Assembly: GCA_902805985.1 (NCBI GenBank)
Contig: CADCUW010000317.1
Location: forward strand, 1 to 5,289
DNA length: 5,289 nucleotides
Direction: 5' to 3'
DNA from: an uncultured Rubrobacteraceae bacterium
GTDB taxonomy: Bacteria > Actinomycetota > Rubrobacteria > Rubrobacterales > Rubrobacteraceae
This document shows, one piece after another, positions 1 to 5,289 of the stretch (positions are counted from its first letter, which is position 1; every line of letters begins with the position of its first letter). The notes under the pieces were generated by a model. That model searched no databases. It had not been told where the DNA came from and worked only from the letters and a program-made list of their open reading frames with translations. The translations under genes were made by a program, and so were the position numbers.

Positions 1-215
1 TCGCCGTGGTCCGAGAGGTCGGCCTCGACATGGACAAGATGAACGTCAACGGCGGGGCCATCGCCCTCGGGCACCCGATGGGTGCTACGGGCACGAAGCT
101 GACCGTCCAGATCCTGAACGAGATGAAGCGCCGCGGCTCTAAGTACGGGATGGTAACCATGTGCATCGGTGGCGGGATGGGCGCCGCCGGCATCTTCGAG
201 AACTTGCAGGTGTAG
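1..215 (+). CDS. Thiolase (acetyl-CoA acetyltransferase type), C-terminal fragment
   Basis: This is the 3' end of a gene cut by the window edge; the frame is open from base 3 to a TAG at 213-215. About 70 residues are visible. They contain the thiolase C-terminal signatures: [17 protein letters not shown] (bases ~48-98), whose GHP histidine is catalytic, and [12 protein letters not shown] (~162-197), whose cysteine is the general base that activates the acyl-accepting thiol ester. Thiolases condense two acetyl-CoA or cleave 3-ketoacyl-CoA in the cytoplasm (beta-oxidation, acetoacetyl-CoA or PHB routes). Which direction or chain length applies here cannot be told from the C-terminus. The protein ends ~18 residues after the cysteine, as is normal for the family, so the 3' end is intact. 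The next gene lies 74 bp downstream on the same strand. Family assignment is firm; the exact enzyme name is not. Confidence 0.95.
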   Translation, partial: AVVREVGLDMDKMNVNGGAIALGHPMGATGTKLTVQILNEMKRRGSKYGMVTMCIGGGMGAAGIFENLQV

Positions 216-227
216 CGGTCGGCCCTC

Positions 228-254
228 GGCCATCAGCCTTTGGCCATCAGCCTT
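228..254. repeat. Two-copy 13-bp direct repeat in the thiolase-MBL gap
   Basis: GGCCATCAGCCTT occurs at 228-240 and again at 242-254, a period of 14 bp. The second copy runs into AGCCTTCGGCT, which can fold into a 4-bp stem with a TTC loop. This looks like slippage-type duplication in a short spacer. The stem is too small, and has no T-run, to be called a terminator. No function is evident. Confidence 0.7.
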
Positions 255-289
255 CGGCTCTTGCTTGCTCGTGGTAGTGCCGGGTTCGG

Positions 290-1300
290 GTGGCTCGCTT
301 GGCTGAGGTCGTAGCCCCGGCCGGGCTGGCTTTGCAGGGTGTGGGGGAGGCGGCTGAGGTCGTTGAGGGACTGTGGCAGATCAAGCTGCCCGTGCCCTTC
401 CCGCTCGGGTTCGTCTCGGTCTATCTGATCGAGGGCGACGACGGGTGGACCCTTATCGACGCCGGGTACGACTACCCGCCGGCCCGCGAGGCGTGGGAGG
501 CGGGGTCCCTCGCGGCCGGCTGCGACCTCTCGCGGGACGTTGCGAGGATTGTGGTGACCCACTTTCACCCCGACCACGTCGGGGCGGCGCGGTGGTTGCA
601 GGAGGTCTCGGCGGCACCGGTCTTCATGATGGAGGAGGAGATACCGTTCGCCCGCCGGTTGTGGGGTTCGCCGGACGCGGAGCCTTTCGTGGGGCTGCTC
701 GTCCGGCACGGGATGCCGTCTGGGATGGCACAGACCGCGGCGGAAACGATGAGGAGCGGGCTGCCGCTTCCCGAGGAGATCCTGCCGCTACGCCCCGGGG
801 AGAAGGTGCCGATGGGGGACGAATCGGCGCGGGTTATCCACGCCCCGGGCCACGCCGACCACCAGCTCGTCTTGCACGACGAGGGGCGGCGCGTCCTCTA
901 CGCCGCGGACCACCTGATGCTGGGCATCACGCCGAACATAGGCACCTGGCCCGAGACGGAGCCCCATCCGCTGGCCCGCTACCTGGAATCCCTAAAGGCC
1001 ATGCGCGGCCTCGACGCCGACCTCGTGCTGCCGGGCCACGGCCCCGTCTTCCGTGATCTGGACGGCAGGATAGGCGAGCTAGTAGGACACCACGCGGAGC
1101 GTCTGGAGATGATGCGCGCGGAGATCACGGCCGCGCCCGGAAGCGCCTACGCGGTCTCCCGAAAACTCTTCCGCGGCGCGCTCACGTTGCAGCAGCGGTC
1201 GTTCGCCCTCGCAGAGACCCTGGCCCACCTAGACCACCTCGTGCTCGAAGGAAAGGCCAGGTCCCTGGAGGGCGCGCCGGTAACTTACGAGGCCGCGTAG
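290..1300 (+). CDS. MBL-fold metallo-hydrolase with C-terminal winged-helix-like tail
   Basis: This encodes a 336-residue soluble protein of the metallo-beta-lactamase superfamily, expected to hydrolyse an ester, thioester or related bond at a two-metal (usually zinc) site. The metal ligands are all visible: HFHPDH (H91, H93, D95, H96), H188 in HAPGH, D207 in AADH and H250 in PGHG. The N-terminal strand pattern EGLWQIKLPVPFPLG...YLIEGDDGWTLIDAG (residues 26-59) is typical of hydroxyacylglutathione hydrolase/LACTB2-like members. Residues ~265-325 are helical and end in LAHLDHLVLEGKA, resembling the winged-helix domain that follows the MBL domain in LACTB2-like proteins. The start is uncertain: GTG 290 is the first start after an in-frame TAG at 275 but lacks a clear Shine-Dalgarno. 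GTG 341 would still keep the whole fold. The neighbouring thiolase hints at acyl-CoA chemistry, but that is only an inference. The substrate is unknown. Confidence 0.92.
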   Translation: MARLAEVVAPAGLALQGVGEAAEVVEGLWQIKLPVPFPLGFVSVYLIEGDDGWTLIDAGYDYPPAREAWEAGSLAAGCDLSRDVARIVVTHFHPDHVGAARWLQEVSAAPVFMMEEEIPFARRLWGSPDAEPFVGLLVRHGMPSGMAQTAAETMRSGLPLPEEILPLRPGEKVPMGDESARVIHAPGHADHQLVLHDEGRRVLYAADHLMLGITPNIGTWPETEPHPLARYLESLKAMRGLDADLVLPGHGPVFRDLDGRIGELVGHHAERLEMMRAEITAAPGSAYAVSRKLFRGALTLQQRSFALAETLAHLDHLVLEGKARSLEGAPVTYEAA

Positions 1301-1306
1301 GCCGGC

Positions 1307-1948
1307 TTGGCGGCGCGCTACACGGTACGGGAGGAGGCGGCCAACGTCGTGACCCACGCCGTCGGGCTGCTGGCGAGCGTCCTCGGCGTTGGGGTGCTGG
1401 TGTACCTCGGGGTCGTCAGGGAGGAGGCGTTGCACGTCGCGAGCGCCGGGGTCTACGGGGGGACGCTGGTCGCCCTCTATGCGGCGTCCACGCTGTACCA
1501 CGCCTTCCGGAAGCCCGAGCTCAAGCGCGTGTTGCGGGTGCTCGACCACTGCGCGATCTACCTCCTGATCGCCGGCACCTACACGCCCTTCGTCCTCGTC
1601 GGCCTCGGCGGACGGCTTGGGTGGACCCTCTTCGGCGTCGTCTGGGCGATGGCCGCCGCCGGCATAGTCTTCAAGATCTTCGCCACCGGCCGCTTCGCCG
1701 TGGTCTCGACAGCGGCCTACGTAGCGATGGGCTGGCTCGGCGTCGTCGCGATTGGGCCCCTCGTCCGATCCCTGCCGGGCGCCGCGCTCGTGTGGCTGCT
1801 GGCCGGCGGCATCGCCTACACGGCCGGAACGTTCTTCTACCACCGCAAGATCCCCTACGCGCACGCCCTCTGGCACGTCTTCGTGCTCCTCGGCAGCGTG
1901 TGCCACTTCGTCGCCATCGGCCTGTACGTTCTAACCCCTGGAGCTTAG
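1307..1948 (+). CDS. trhA: PAQR / hemolysin-III family membrane protein (TrhA-type)
   Basis: This encodes a 213-residue integral membrane protein with about seven hydrophobic helices, the normal size for bacterial hemolysin-III/YqfA proteins. The conserved metal-site residues of the PAQR (CREST) superfamily are present: S61 and H65 in STLYHAF, D80-H81 in LDHCAIYLLIAGTYTPF, and H186 and H190 in HALWH, with a further H200 in CHF. The N-terminus REEAANVVTHAVG (residues 8-20) matches the family's opening block, so the start must precede it. TTG at 1307 is the only usable codon there, because the preceding gene's stop is in the same frame at 1298-1300. The 6-bp spacing and weak ribosome-binding site suggest translational coupling to the MBL gene. 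Bacterial members are linked to membrane homeostasis. The 'hemolysin' name comes from a Bacillus homologue and should not be read as toxicity. Confidence 0.94.
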   Translation: MAARYTVREEAANVVTHAVGLLASVLGVGVLVYLGVVREEALHVASAGVYGGTLVALYAASTLYHAFRKPELKRVLRVLDHCAIYLLIAGTYTPFVLVGLGGRLGWTLFGVVWAMAAAGIVFKIFATGRFAVVSTAAYVAMGWLGVVAIGPLVRSLPGAALVWLLAGGIAYTAGTFFYHRKIPYAHALWHVFVLLGSVCHFVAIGLYVLTPGA

Positions 1949-1974
1949 GGCGACGTTCGCTAGGGATTGTTCAA

Positions 1975-2029
1975 GGTCGGGCGGGAGCGTCTACCGGTCT
2001 CACCGGCCGTTAGACGCTCCCGCCTGACC
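1975..2029. terminator. Long hairpin, probable bidirectional terminator
   Basis: Left arm 1975-1993 and right arm 2011-2029 are inverted copies of a 19-base sequence with one mismatch. The 17-base loop contains a second stem, CCGGT (1994-1998) with ACCGG (2002-2006). The hairpin lies 26 bp after the trhA stop and 5 bp beyond the stop of the convergent - strand remnant, where a shared terminator would be expected. Neither side has a run of T, so efficient intrinsic termination is not proven; stem-only terminators are common in high-GC actinobacteria. Confidence 0.75.
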
Positions 2030-2034
2030 CGCGC

Positions 2035-2870
2035 CTAGCCGATCAAGCTCCCGGTGTTGAAGGTCCACACGACCTTCGTTGCCAGCGGGTTGCTGTCTAG
2101 GTCCTTGGCGCCGGTGGTTATCATGCCCCTGAACTTCTTGTTGCCCGCCAGGGGCTGCTCGGTGGTGGTCCCCTCCGTGGCCCCGTAGGGATCGAGCGTC
2201 GCCGTCGTCTTGCCGCCCGAAAGGCTCAGGGCGATGGTCGCGGGGATCGTCTTCCACTTTCTGGTTTGAAGGTCAAGGAGGTGTTATCTGCGTTCTTGAG
2301 CGAGACGGCCGCCATCTCCTCGGAGAAGGTGGCGCCGACGTTCGCGTTGCGCAACACGTTCGTCGCGCCCTTGGGAGGCGTCAGGCTCGCGATATCGACG
2401 GTCGGGACGTTGTTGATGGTCCACGTGCGGTCCGTCGGCGTGGCGTCGACATTGCCCCGTCTATCGGGTCGTTGCCGTCAAGGCCGCAGATGGTCTCGTC
2501 GGCGGTGGAGCCGTTGAGGATGTTGGCGTTCGCGTCACCGGTTACGTCGCAAGCCGGGAAGGCGGGCTGCCACTCGGGCTCCACGTCGCCGGTTACGTTG
2601 CTGGTGAGCATGGTGGGAGGTTCGGTGGTGCCGCCCGCGGGAGCAACGTAGATGGCCGACTGGCCACCAGACCGGGGGTTCGCCCGGAAGGCGATGTTGG
2701 CGCCATCTGGGGACCAGGTGGCGTGCTGTTGAAACGCCCCAGCAGCGAGACGCGCAGGACCTCCTCGTCCGTTTTGAGGACAGGTGTACGGTTGTGCTCC
2801 GCAGGTGCCGTTCGCGCCGAAGGCTCTATCCTCGCCCCTTTCCACGCGATTGCATCATAGAAGATCCCGC
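2035..2870 (-). pseudogene. Broken surface-protein gene: TolB-like propeller, RTX-like repeat, Ig-like domain
   Basis: Read 5' to 3' on the - strand, protein homology continues through successive frames. At ~2840-2827 one frame gives GARI. A two-base frame change follows, and 2824-2456 gives AFGANGTC...TWSPDGANIAF...IYVAPAGGT...EWQP (TolB/PD40 beta-propeller blades). The same frame continues with CDVTGDANANILNG and ICGLDGNDPIDG (hemolysin-type acidic repeat). At about 2456 the frame changes again to GNVDATPTDRTWTI, then PPKGATNVLRNANVGATFSE and SLKNADNTSLTF, the first half of a bacterial Ig-like domain. Between 2283 and 2229 it changes a third time to KWKTIPATIALSLSGGK, then MITTGAKDLDSNPLATK and VVWTFNTGSLIG, stopping at TAG 2037-2035. 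No signal peptide or credible 5' end is present, and the domain joins look shortened. Such proteins are usually exported and surface-associated. Sequencing error could explain one shift, but hardly all three plus the lost 5' end. Confidence 0.8.
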
Positions 2871-2882
2871 CGCCAGCGTCAT
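2854..2882 (-). promoter_or_regulatory. Possible sigma-70-type promoter reading into the remnant
   Basis: On the - strand, ATGACG (2882-2877) is followed after 17 bp by TATGAT (2859-2854), which resembles -35 and -10 boxes. It sits between the membrane-protein stop at 2915 and the recognisable start of the propeller remnant. The TATGAT overlaps sequence that may itself be decayed coding DNA, so this could be chance. Confidence 0.25.
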
Positions 2883-2914
2883 GAACGTTACGAGGGGTCG
2901 GGTGTACCGGCGCG

Positions 2915-4297
2915 CTACAGGAGCAGCGCGGTGAGGAGGCCGAGGTAGAGCAGGGCGCCGGTTCCGACGGCGAGGCCGAAGCGCCAGTTCCGTTTCGGGC
3001 CGACCTCGAGCGGGTGCAGGCCCGTCAGCCGGGAGAGCATGGTGACGGCGCTGGAGAAGGGGGTGAGCAGGAGGGTTGACTGGGCGCCGAGCAGGAGCGC
3101 TACGGCCCACAGGACGGGGGAGGGGCCGGCGTCGAGGGGGAAGGCGGCGTCGAGTAGCAGGACCATCGGGATGACGTGGATGCCGGCGACGAAGCCGGCT
3201 GCCATGAGGATCAGGAGCGTGGGCGCCACGAGCGCGGCCGGCAGGGCCGAGAGGAGCACCCCGAGCGGCGCGAGCACGCCCAGAGACTGCAAGGAGATCA
3301 CGAGCACCCCCGCCGAGCCGAAGAGGGCGAACTCCGAGTGGGAGGAGGAGAGCGAGCCGCGCGTCTCGTCGGCGAGGCGGCTGAGGGGAGAGGTCCGGCG
3401 GGTCAGGACGGTCGCGAGGGCTGCGATCAGGATCACGATGACGGCGACCGTCACCGCGATGGCCGCCGTGAGCGTCAGGCTGGGGAAGAGCACGTTCACG
3501 AGGGCGACCGCGGCCACGAGCAGGACGGGATATAGGAGGATCGCCGCTGCCCCACGGTCGAGCGGAACGCCCGGGAACCCCGCGGTCTCGCCTTCTTCCC
3601 TGCGGGCGGCGAGGACCGTCCCGGCCAGGCCGACGAGGATGAAGGGAACCGTGGCGGCCAGCAGGCCAGGGTAGGAGACGCCGGTCAGGACGATTGTGGT
3701 GGCGGTAAAGACGTTCAGGTTCGTCCAGAGGGGGGCGAAAGAGAAGGCGCGTCCGGCCCACTTCAGGGCGTCGAGGCGCATCTTCGGGGCCGCCCTGCCC
3801 GTGATCACGTCTATGAGGACGAACGCCCCGACGTCGAGCACCGCGCCGAGGACGTGACCGAGTACCCCGCTCGTCGCCTTTACGCCCACGCCGCGCCGGA
3901 TGAGCGCGGCCACCAGCGCCCGGATCTGGGCCTCGTAGCGGGCCGCCCGGATCGGGTACCCCGCGATGCTGAGCACGAGTAACACCGCCACGATCCCGAA
4001 GTACGTCGGCATCCCTTCGAGAAAGTCCCCGAAGGCGAACCGGCCGGTGAGCAGGGTCGCCCCGAGCGCCACGAGGGCGACCAGCGCGAAGGCCCGGTGA
4101 AACGAGCTCGACCACGGCACGGAGATCGCGAACAAGACCGCCCCAACACCCAGAAAGAGCGCCGTCCCGAACGAGCCGGGCGCGAAGGTGGACCACGCGT
4201 ATCCCCCGAGAAAGGCGGCGCCGAGAAGCGGACGCCTGCCGTCGAGGAGCGCCCGCAGACCGCCGGGGGGCGTGGATCTCTCCGCGTTGTCGCTTAC
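2915..4297 (-). CDS. Polytopic transporter-like membrane protein with apparent GTA start
   Basis: The frame encodes about 460 residues with roughly 11-13 hydrophobic segments; I cannot name a specific family. It appears built as two halves. Each has a hydrophobic helix broken by a proline and small polar residues: SFAPLWTNLNVFTATT (residues ~185-200) and LLTPFSSAVTMLSRLTG (~410-426). That layout recalls ion-transporter (IT) superfamily carriers such as ArsB- or DctM-like permeases, but this is inference. A polar loop lies at ~300-322. The start was set by context. A strong purine-rich site (4314-4306) lies 8 bases before codon 4297-4295, which reads GTA, followed by SDNAERSTPPGG and a first hydrophobic helix. 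The only ordinary start in frame is TTG at 4135-4133. It falls inside a membrane helix, has no good ribosome-binding site and would remove 54 residues. An in-frame TAG at 4336-4334 limits the frame upstream. The gene may be inactive, or initiate unusually. Confidence 0.75.
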   Translation of the reverse strand, partial: VSDNAERSTPPGGLRALLDGRRPLLGAAFLGGYAWSTFAPGSFGTALFLGVGAVLFAISVPWSSSFHRAFALVALVALGATLLTGRFAFGDFLEGMPTYFGIVAVLLVLSIAGYPIRAARYEAQIRALVAALIRRGVGVKATSGVLGHVLGAVLDVGAFVLIDVITGRAAPKMRLDALKWAGRAFSFAPLWTNLNVFTATTIVLTGVSYPGLLAATVPFILVGLAGTVLAARREEGETAGFPGVPLDRGAAAILLYPVLLVAAVALVNVLFPSLTLTAAIAVTVAVIVILIAALATVLTRRTSPLSRLADETRGSLSSSHSEFALFGSAGVLVISLQSLGVLAPLGVLLSALPAALVAPTLLILMAAGFVAGIHVIPMVLLLDAAFPLDAGPSPVLWAVALLLGAQSTLLLTPFSSAVTMLSRLTGLHPLEVGPKRNWRFGLAVGTGALLYLGLLTALLL

Positions 4298-4305
4298 GGG
4301 TGCCG

Positions 4306-4314
4306 CCTCTCCTC
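4306..4314 (-). promoter_or_regulatory. Ribosome-binding site pointing to the GTA codon
   Basis: The - strand reads GAGGAGAGG here, a strong Shine-Dalgarno match, and then 8 bases to GTA at 4297-4295. No ATG, GTG or TTG in the frame of the membrane protein lies near it. This site is the main reason for placing the true start here and not at TTG 4135. Confidence 0.65.
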
Positions 4315-4330
4315 TGGCCTTCAGCCCGTA

Positions 4331-4336
4331 ATTCTA
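4331..4336 (-). promoter_or_regulatory. Candidate -10 box for the membrane protein
   Basis: The - strand reads TAGAAT, five of six matches to TATAAT, about 17 bases before the ribosome-binding site. It would give a 5' leader of roughly 25-30 bases ahead of codon 4297. No convincing -35 hexamer is seen at 16-18 bp upstream, so confidence is moderate at best. Confidence 0.4.
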
Positions 4337-4356
4337 GAGCATGGACGCGACGGCAC

Positions 4357-4366
4357 CCGGGCCCGG
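4357..4366. promoter_or_regulatory. 10-bp perfect palindrome in the divergent promoter region
   Basis: CCGGGCCCGG is a perfect palindrome flanked by CGGCAC at 4351-4356 and 4364-4369, the second copy overlapping its right end. It lies just upstream of the candidate -10 of the reductase gene and between the two divergent genes, where an operator would be expected. In such GC-rich DNA it could also be chance. Confidence 0.25.
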
Positions 4367-4371
4367 CACGG

Positions 4372-4377
4372 TATGCT
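4372..4377 (+). promoter_or_regulatory. Candidate -10 box for the aldo/keto reductase gene
   Basis: TATGCT fits the TANNNT pattern of actinobacterial -10 elements and lies 30 bp before the ATG at 4408, leaving room for a leader of about 24 bases. A matching -35 box is not clear. Confidence 0.35.
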
Positions 4378-4407
4378 GCGCGCAGAGAGCTAGAGAGTGT
4401 GGAACCC

Positions 4408-5271
4408 ATGCCGAACGACGAAACCCGAACCGCCGGCACGCTCGTCCTCGGCGGCGACCTCGCCGTCGGACGGCTCGGCCTCGGGGCTATGCGGCTCTGC
4501 GGGCCGGGCGTGTGGGGCGAGCTACGAGACCCGACCAGGGCGGAGCGCGTCCTGCGCCGGGCGGTGGACCTCGGCGTGGACTTTATAGATACGGCGGACG
4601 CCTACGGACCCTGGGTGGGCGAGCGTGGGATCTCCTCGGCCCTCCACCCGTATACCGCGAACCTCGTGATCGCCACGAAGGGCGGCTACACGCGCCAGGG
4701 CCCCGGCCGTTGGAGGACGAACGGCCGTCCCAAGCACCTGCGCGAGGCCTGCGAGGGCAGCCTCCGGCGCCTCAAACTGGACCGAATAGACCTCTACCAA
4801 CTCCACCGGCCGGACAGCCGCATCCCCTTCGAGCGCTCGATCGAAGCCCTGGCGCAACTGCGGGAAGAGGGGAGGATCCGGCATGTCGGCCTCTCGAACG
4901 TGTCGGCCGACCAGTTGGCGGTCGCCGCGGGCATCGTCCCCATCGTCTCCGTCCAGAACCGCTACAACCTGAACGACCGCCGCTCCGAGGCCGTCCTGCG
5001 GGCCTGCGAGCGCGCGGGCATCGCCTTCATCCCCTGGCTGCCGCTCGGTACGGGCAGGCTGGCGCATCCCGGCGGGACGCTGCGCGAGACGGCCACCCGC
5101 CACGGGGCGACCGTCCCGCAGGTGGCCCTAGCATGGCTGCTGGCGAAGTCCCCGGCGATGCTCCCGATCCCAGGCACCTCCTCGGTCGAGCACCTCGAAG
5201 AGAACGTCGCCGCCGCCGGGCTACGCCTCACCGCCGGAGAGGTGGAGGCGCTTACCTCTCTAAAGCCCTAA
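4408..5271 (+). CDS. Aldo/keto reductase, YdbC/pyridoxal-reductase-like
   Basis: This encodes a 287-residue cytoplasmic NADPH-dependent oxidoreductase with the (beta/alpha)8 aldo/keto reductase fold; the length is normal and both ends are complete. The catalytic tetrad is visible: D61 and Y66 in FIDTADAYG, K91 in VIATKGGY and H133 in YQLHRPD. Also present are GLSN (161-164), VQNRYNL (182-188) and the cofactor-binding IPGTSSVEHLEENV (254-267). The N-terminal block LGLGAMRLCGPGVWG and the PGTSS region resemble, from memory, E. coli YdbC (PdxI), which reduces pyridoxal. That suggests, but does not prove, a vitamin B6 or related aldehyde substrate. ATG 4408 was chosen because AGAGAG at 4392-4397 is well spaced before it. 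GTG 4399 is a possible alternative, and the frame is open further upstream to 4300 only by chance. The gene is transcribed divergently from the membrane protein. Confidence 0.93.
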   Translation: MPNDETRTAGTLVLGGDLAVGRLGLGAMRLCGPGVWGELRDPTRAERVLRRAVDLGVDFIDTADAYGPWVGERGISSALHPYTANLVIATKGGYTRQGPGRWRTNGRPKHLREACEGSLRRLKLDRIDLYQLHRPDSRIPFERSIEALAQLREEGRIRHVGLSNVSADQLAVAAGIVPIVSVQNRYNLNDRRSEAVLRACERAGIAFIPWLPLGTGRLAHPGGTLRETATRHGATVPQVALAWLLAKSPAMLPIPGTSSVEHLEENVAAAGLRLTAGEVEALTSLKP

Positions 5272-5289
5272 ACGGGTGGTATGCAAGTG

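Noticed and set aside
233..709. - strand open frame opposite the MBL gene
   Set aside because: It lies antisense to a gene with complete metal-binding motifs, and its product is Arg/Pro/Asp-rich without recognisable features.
1229..1906. 225-residue - strand open frame opposite trhA
   Set aside because: It is antisense to a clear PAQR protein; the product is charged low-complexity sequence with no motif.
1307..1948. Reading the PAQR protein as a haemolytic toxin
   Set aside because: The family name is historical. The sequence shows a seven-helix metal-site membrane protein, with nothing pointing to secretion or pore-forming toxicity.
2266..2517. Small + strand open frame in the 2.0-2.9 kb region
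   Set aside because: The - strand of the same stretch encodes recognisable Ig-like domain sequence, so the + reading is a shadow.
3039..3674. 211-residue + strand open frame inside the membrane-protein region
   Set aside because: It is antisense to the hydrophobic frame and rich in Arg/Ser/Thr/Ala; no domain or ribosome-binding site.
4300..4407. Upstream extension of the aldo/keto reductase to an ATG at 4300
   Set aside because: The extra 36 residues are unlike any AKR N-terminus and would overlap the ribosome-binding site and promoter region of the divergent gene.
2826..4439. A 537-residue open frame on the - strand overlapping the membrane protein
   Set aside because: Its translation is arginine/proline/glycine-rich with no domain, as expected of an off-frame reading of GC-rich coding DNA. 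The frame giving membrane helices is the real one.
4522..5103. 193-residue - strand open frame opposite the reductase
   Set aside because: It is antisense to a complete AKR with its catalytic tetrad, so it is a codon-bias shadow.
1..5289. CRISPR, tRNA, insertion sequence, prophage or defence system
   Set aside because: I found no regularly spaced repeats, tRNA cloverleaf, transposase or recombinase motif, target-site duplication, or nuclease/effector domain.

Overview
The window is high-GC bacterial DNA. It reads as an actinobacterial chromosome, most likely Rubrobacter or a close relative. That placement is an inference: it rests on base composition, frequent GTG/TTG starts, and the style of a degraded repeat/Ig-domain surface protein, not on any marker gene. 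I found no rRNA, tRNA, CRISPR array, insertion sequence or intact mobile element.

Layout, left to right. (1) Positions 1-215 carry the last ~70 codons of a thiolase (acetyl-CoA acetyltransferase type) on the + strand, with both active-site signatures of the C-terminal half. (2) After a 74-bp gap holding a short tandem repeat comes a + strand metallo-beta-lactamase-fold hydrolase (290-1300) with the full metal-ligand set and a C-terminal helical/winged-helix tail. (3) Six bases after its stop, a TTG-initiated PAQR/hemolysin-III family membrane protein (1307-1948, TrhA-type) begins, so the two are probably co-transcribed. (4) A long hairpin (1975-2029) closes this + strand group and also sits at the end of the convergent - strand region. 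(5) Positions 2035-2870 hold a broken - strand gene. Pieces of a TolB-like beta-propeller, an RTX/hemolysin-type acidic repeat and a bacterial Ig-like domain lie in the correct order but in different reading frames. (6) Next on the - strand is a polytopic transporter-like membrane protein (2915-4297, about 460 residues). Its only good ribosome-binding site points to GTA where GTG would be expected. (7) A 110-bp divergent promoter region separates it from a + strand aldo/keto reductase (4408-5271) related to the YdbC/pyridoxal reductase group. The final 18 bases hold nothing I can assign.

The genes do not form one recognisable pathway. The thiolase, MBL hydrolase and AKR are ordinary metabolic enzymes of uncertain substrate. 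TrhA and the transporter are membrane proteins. I see no convincing new biological system. The parts most worth a second look are the apparent start-codon lesion in the membrane protein and the layered decay and domain fusion in the surface-protein remnant.
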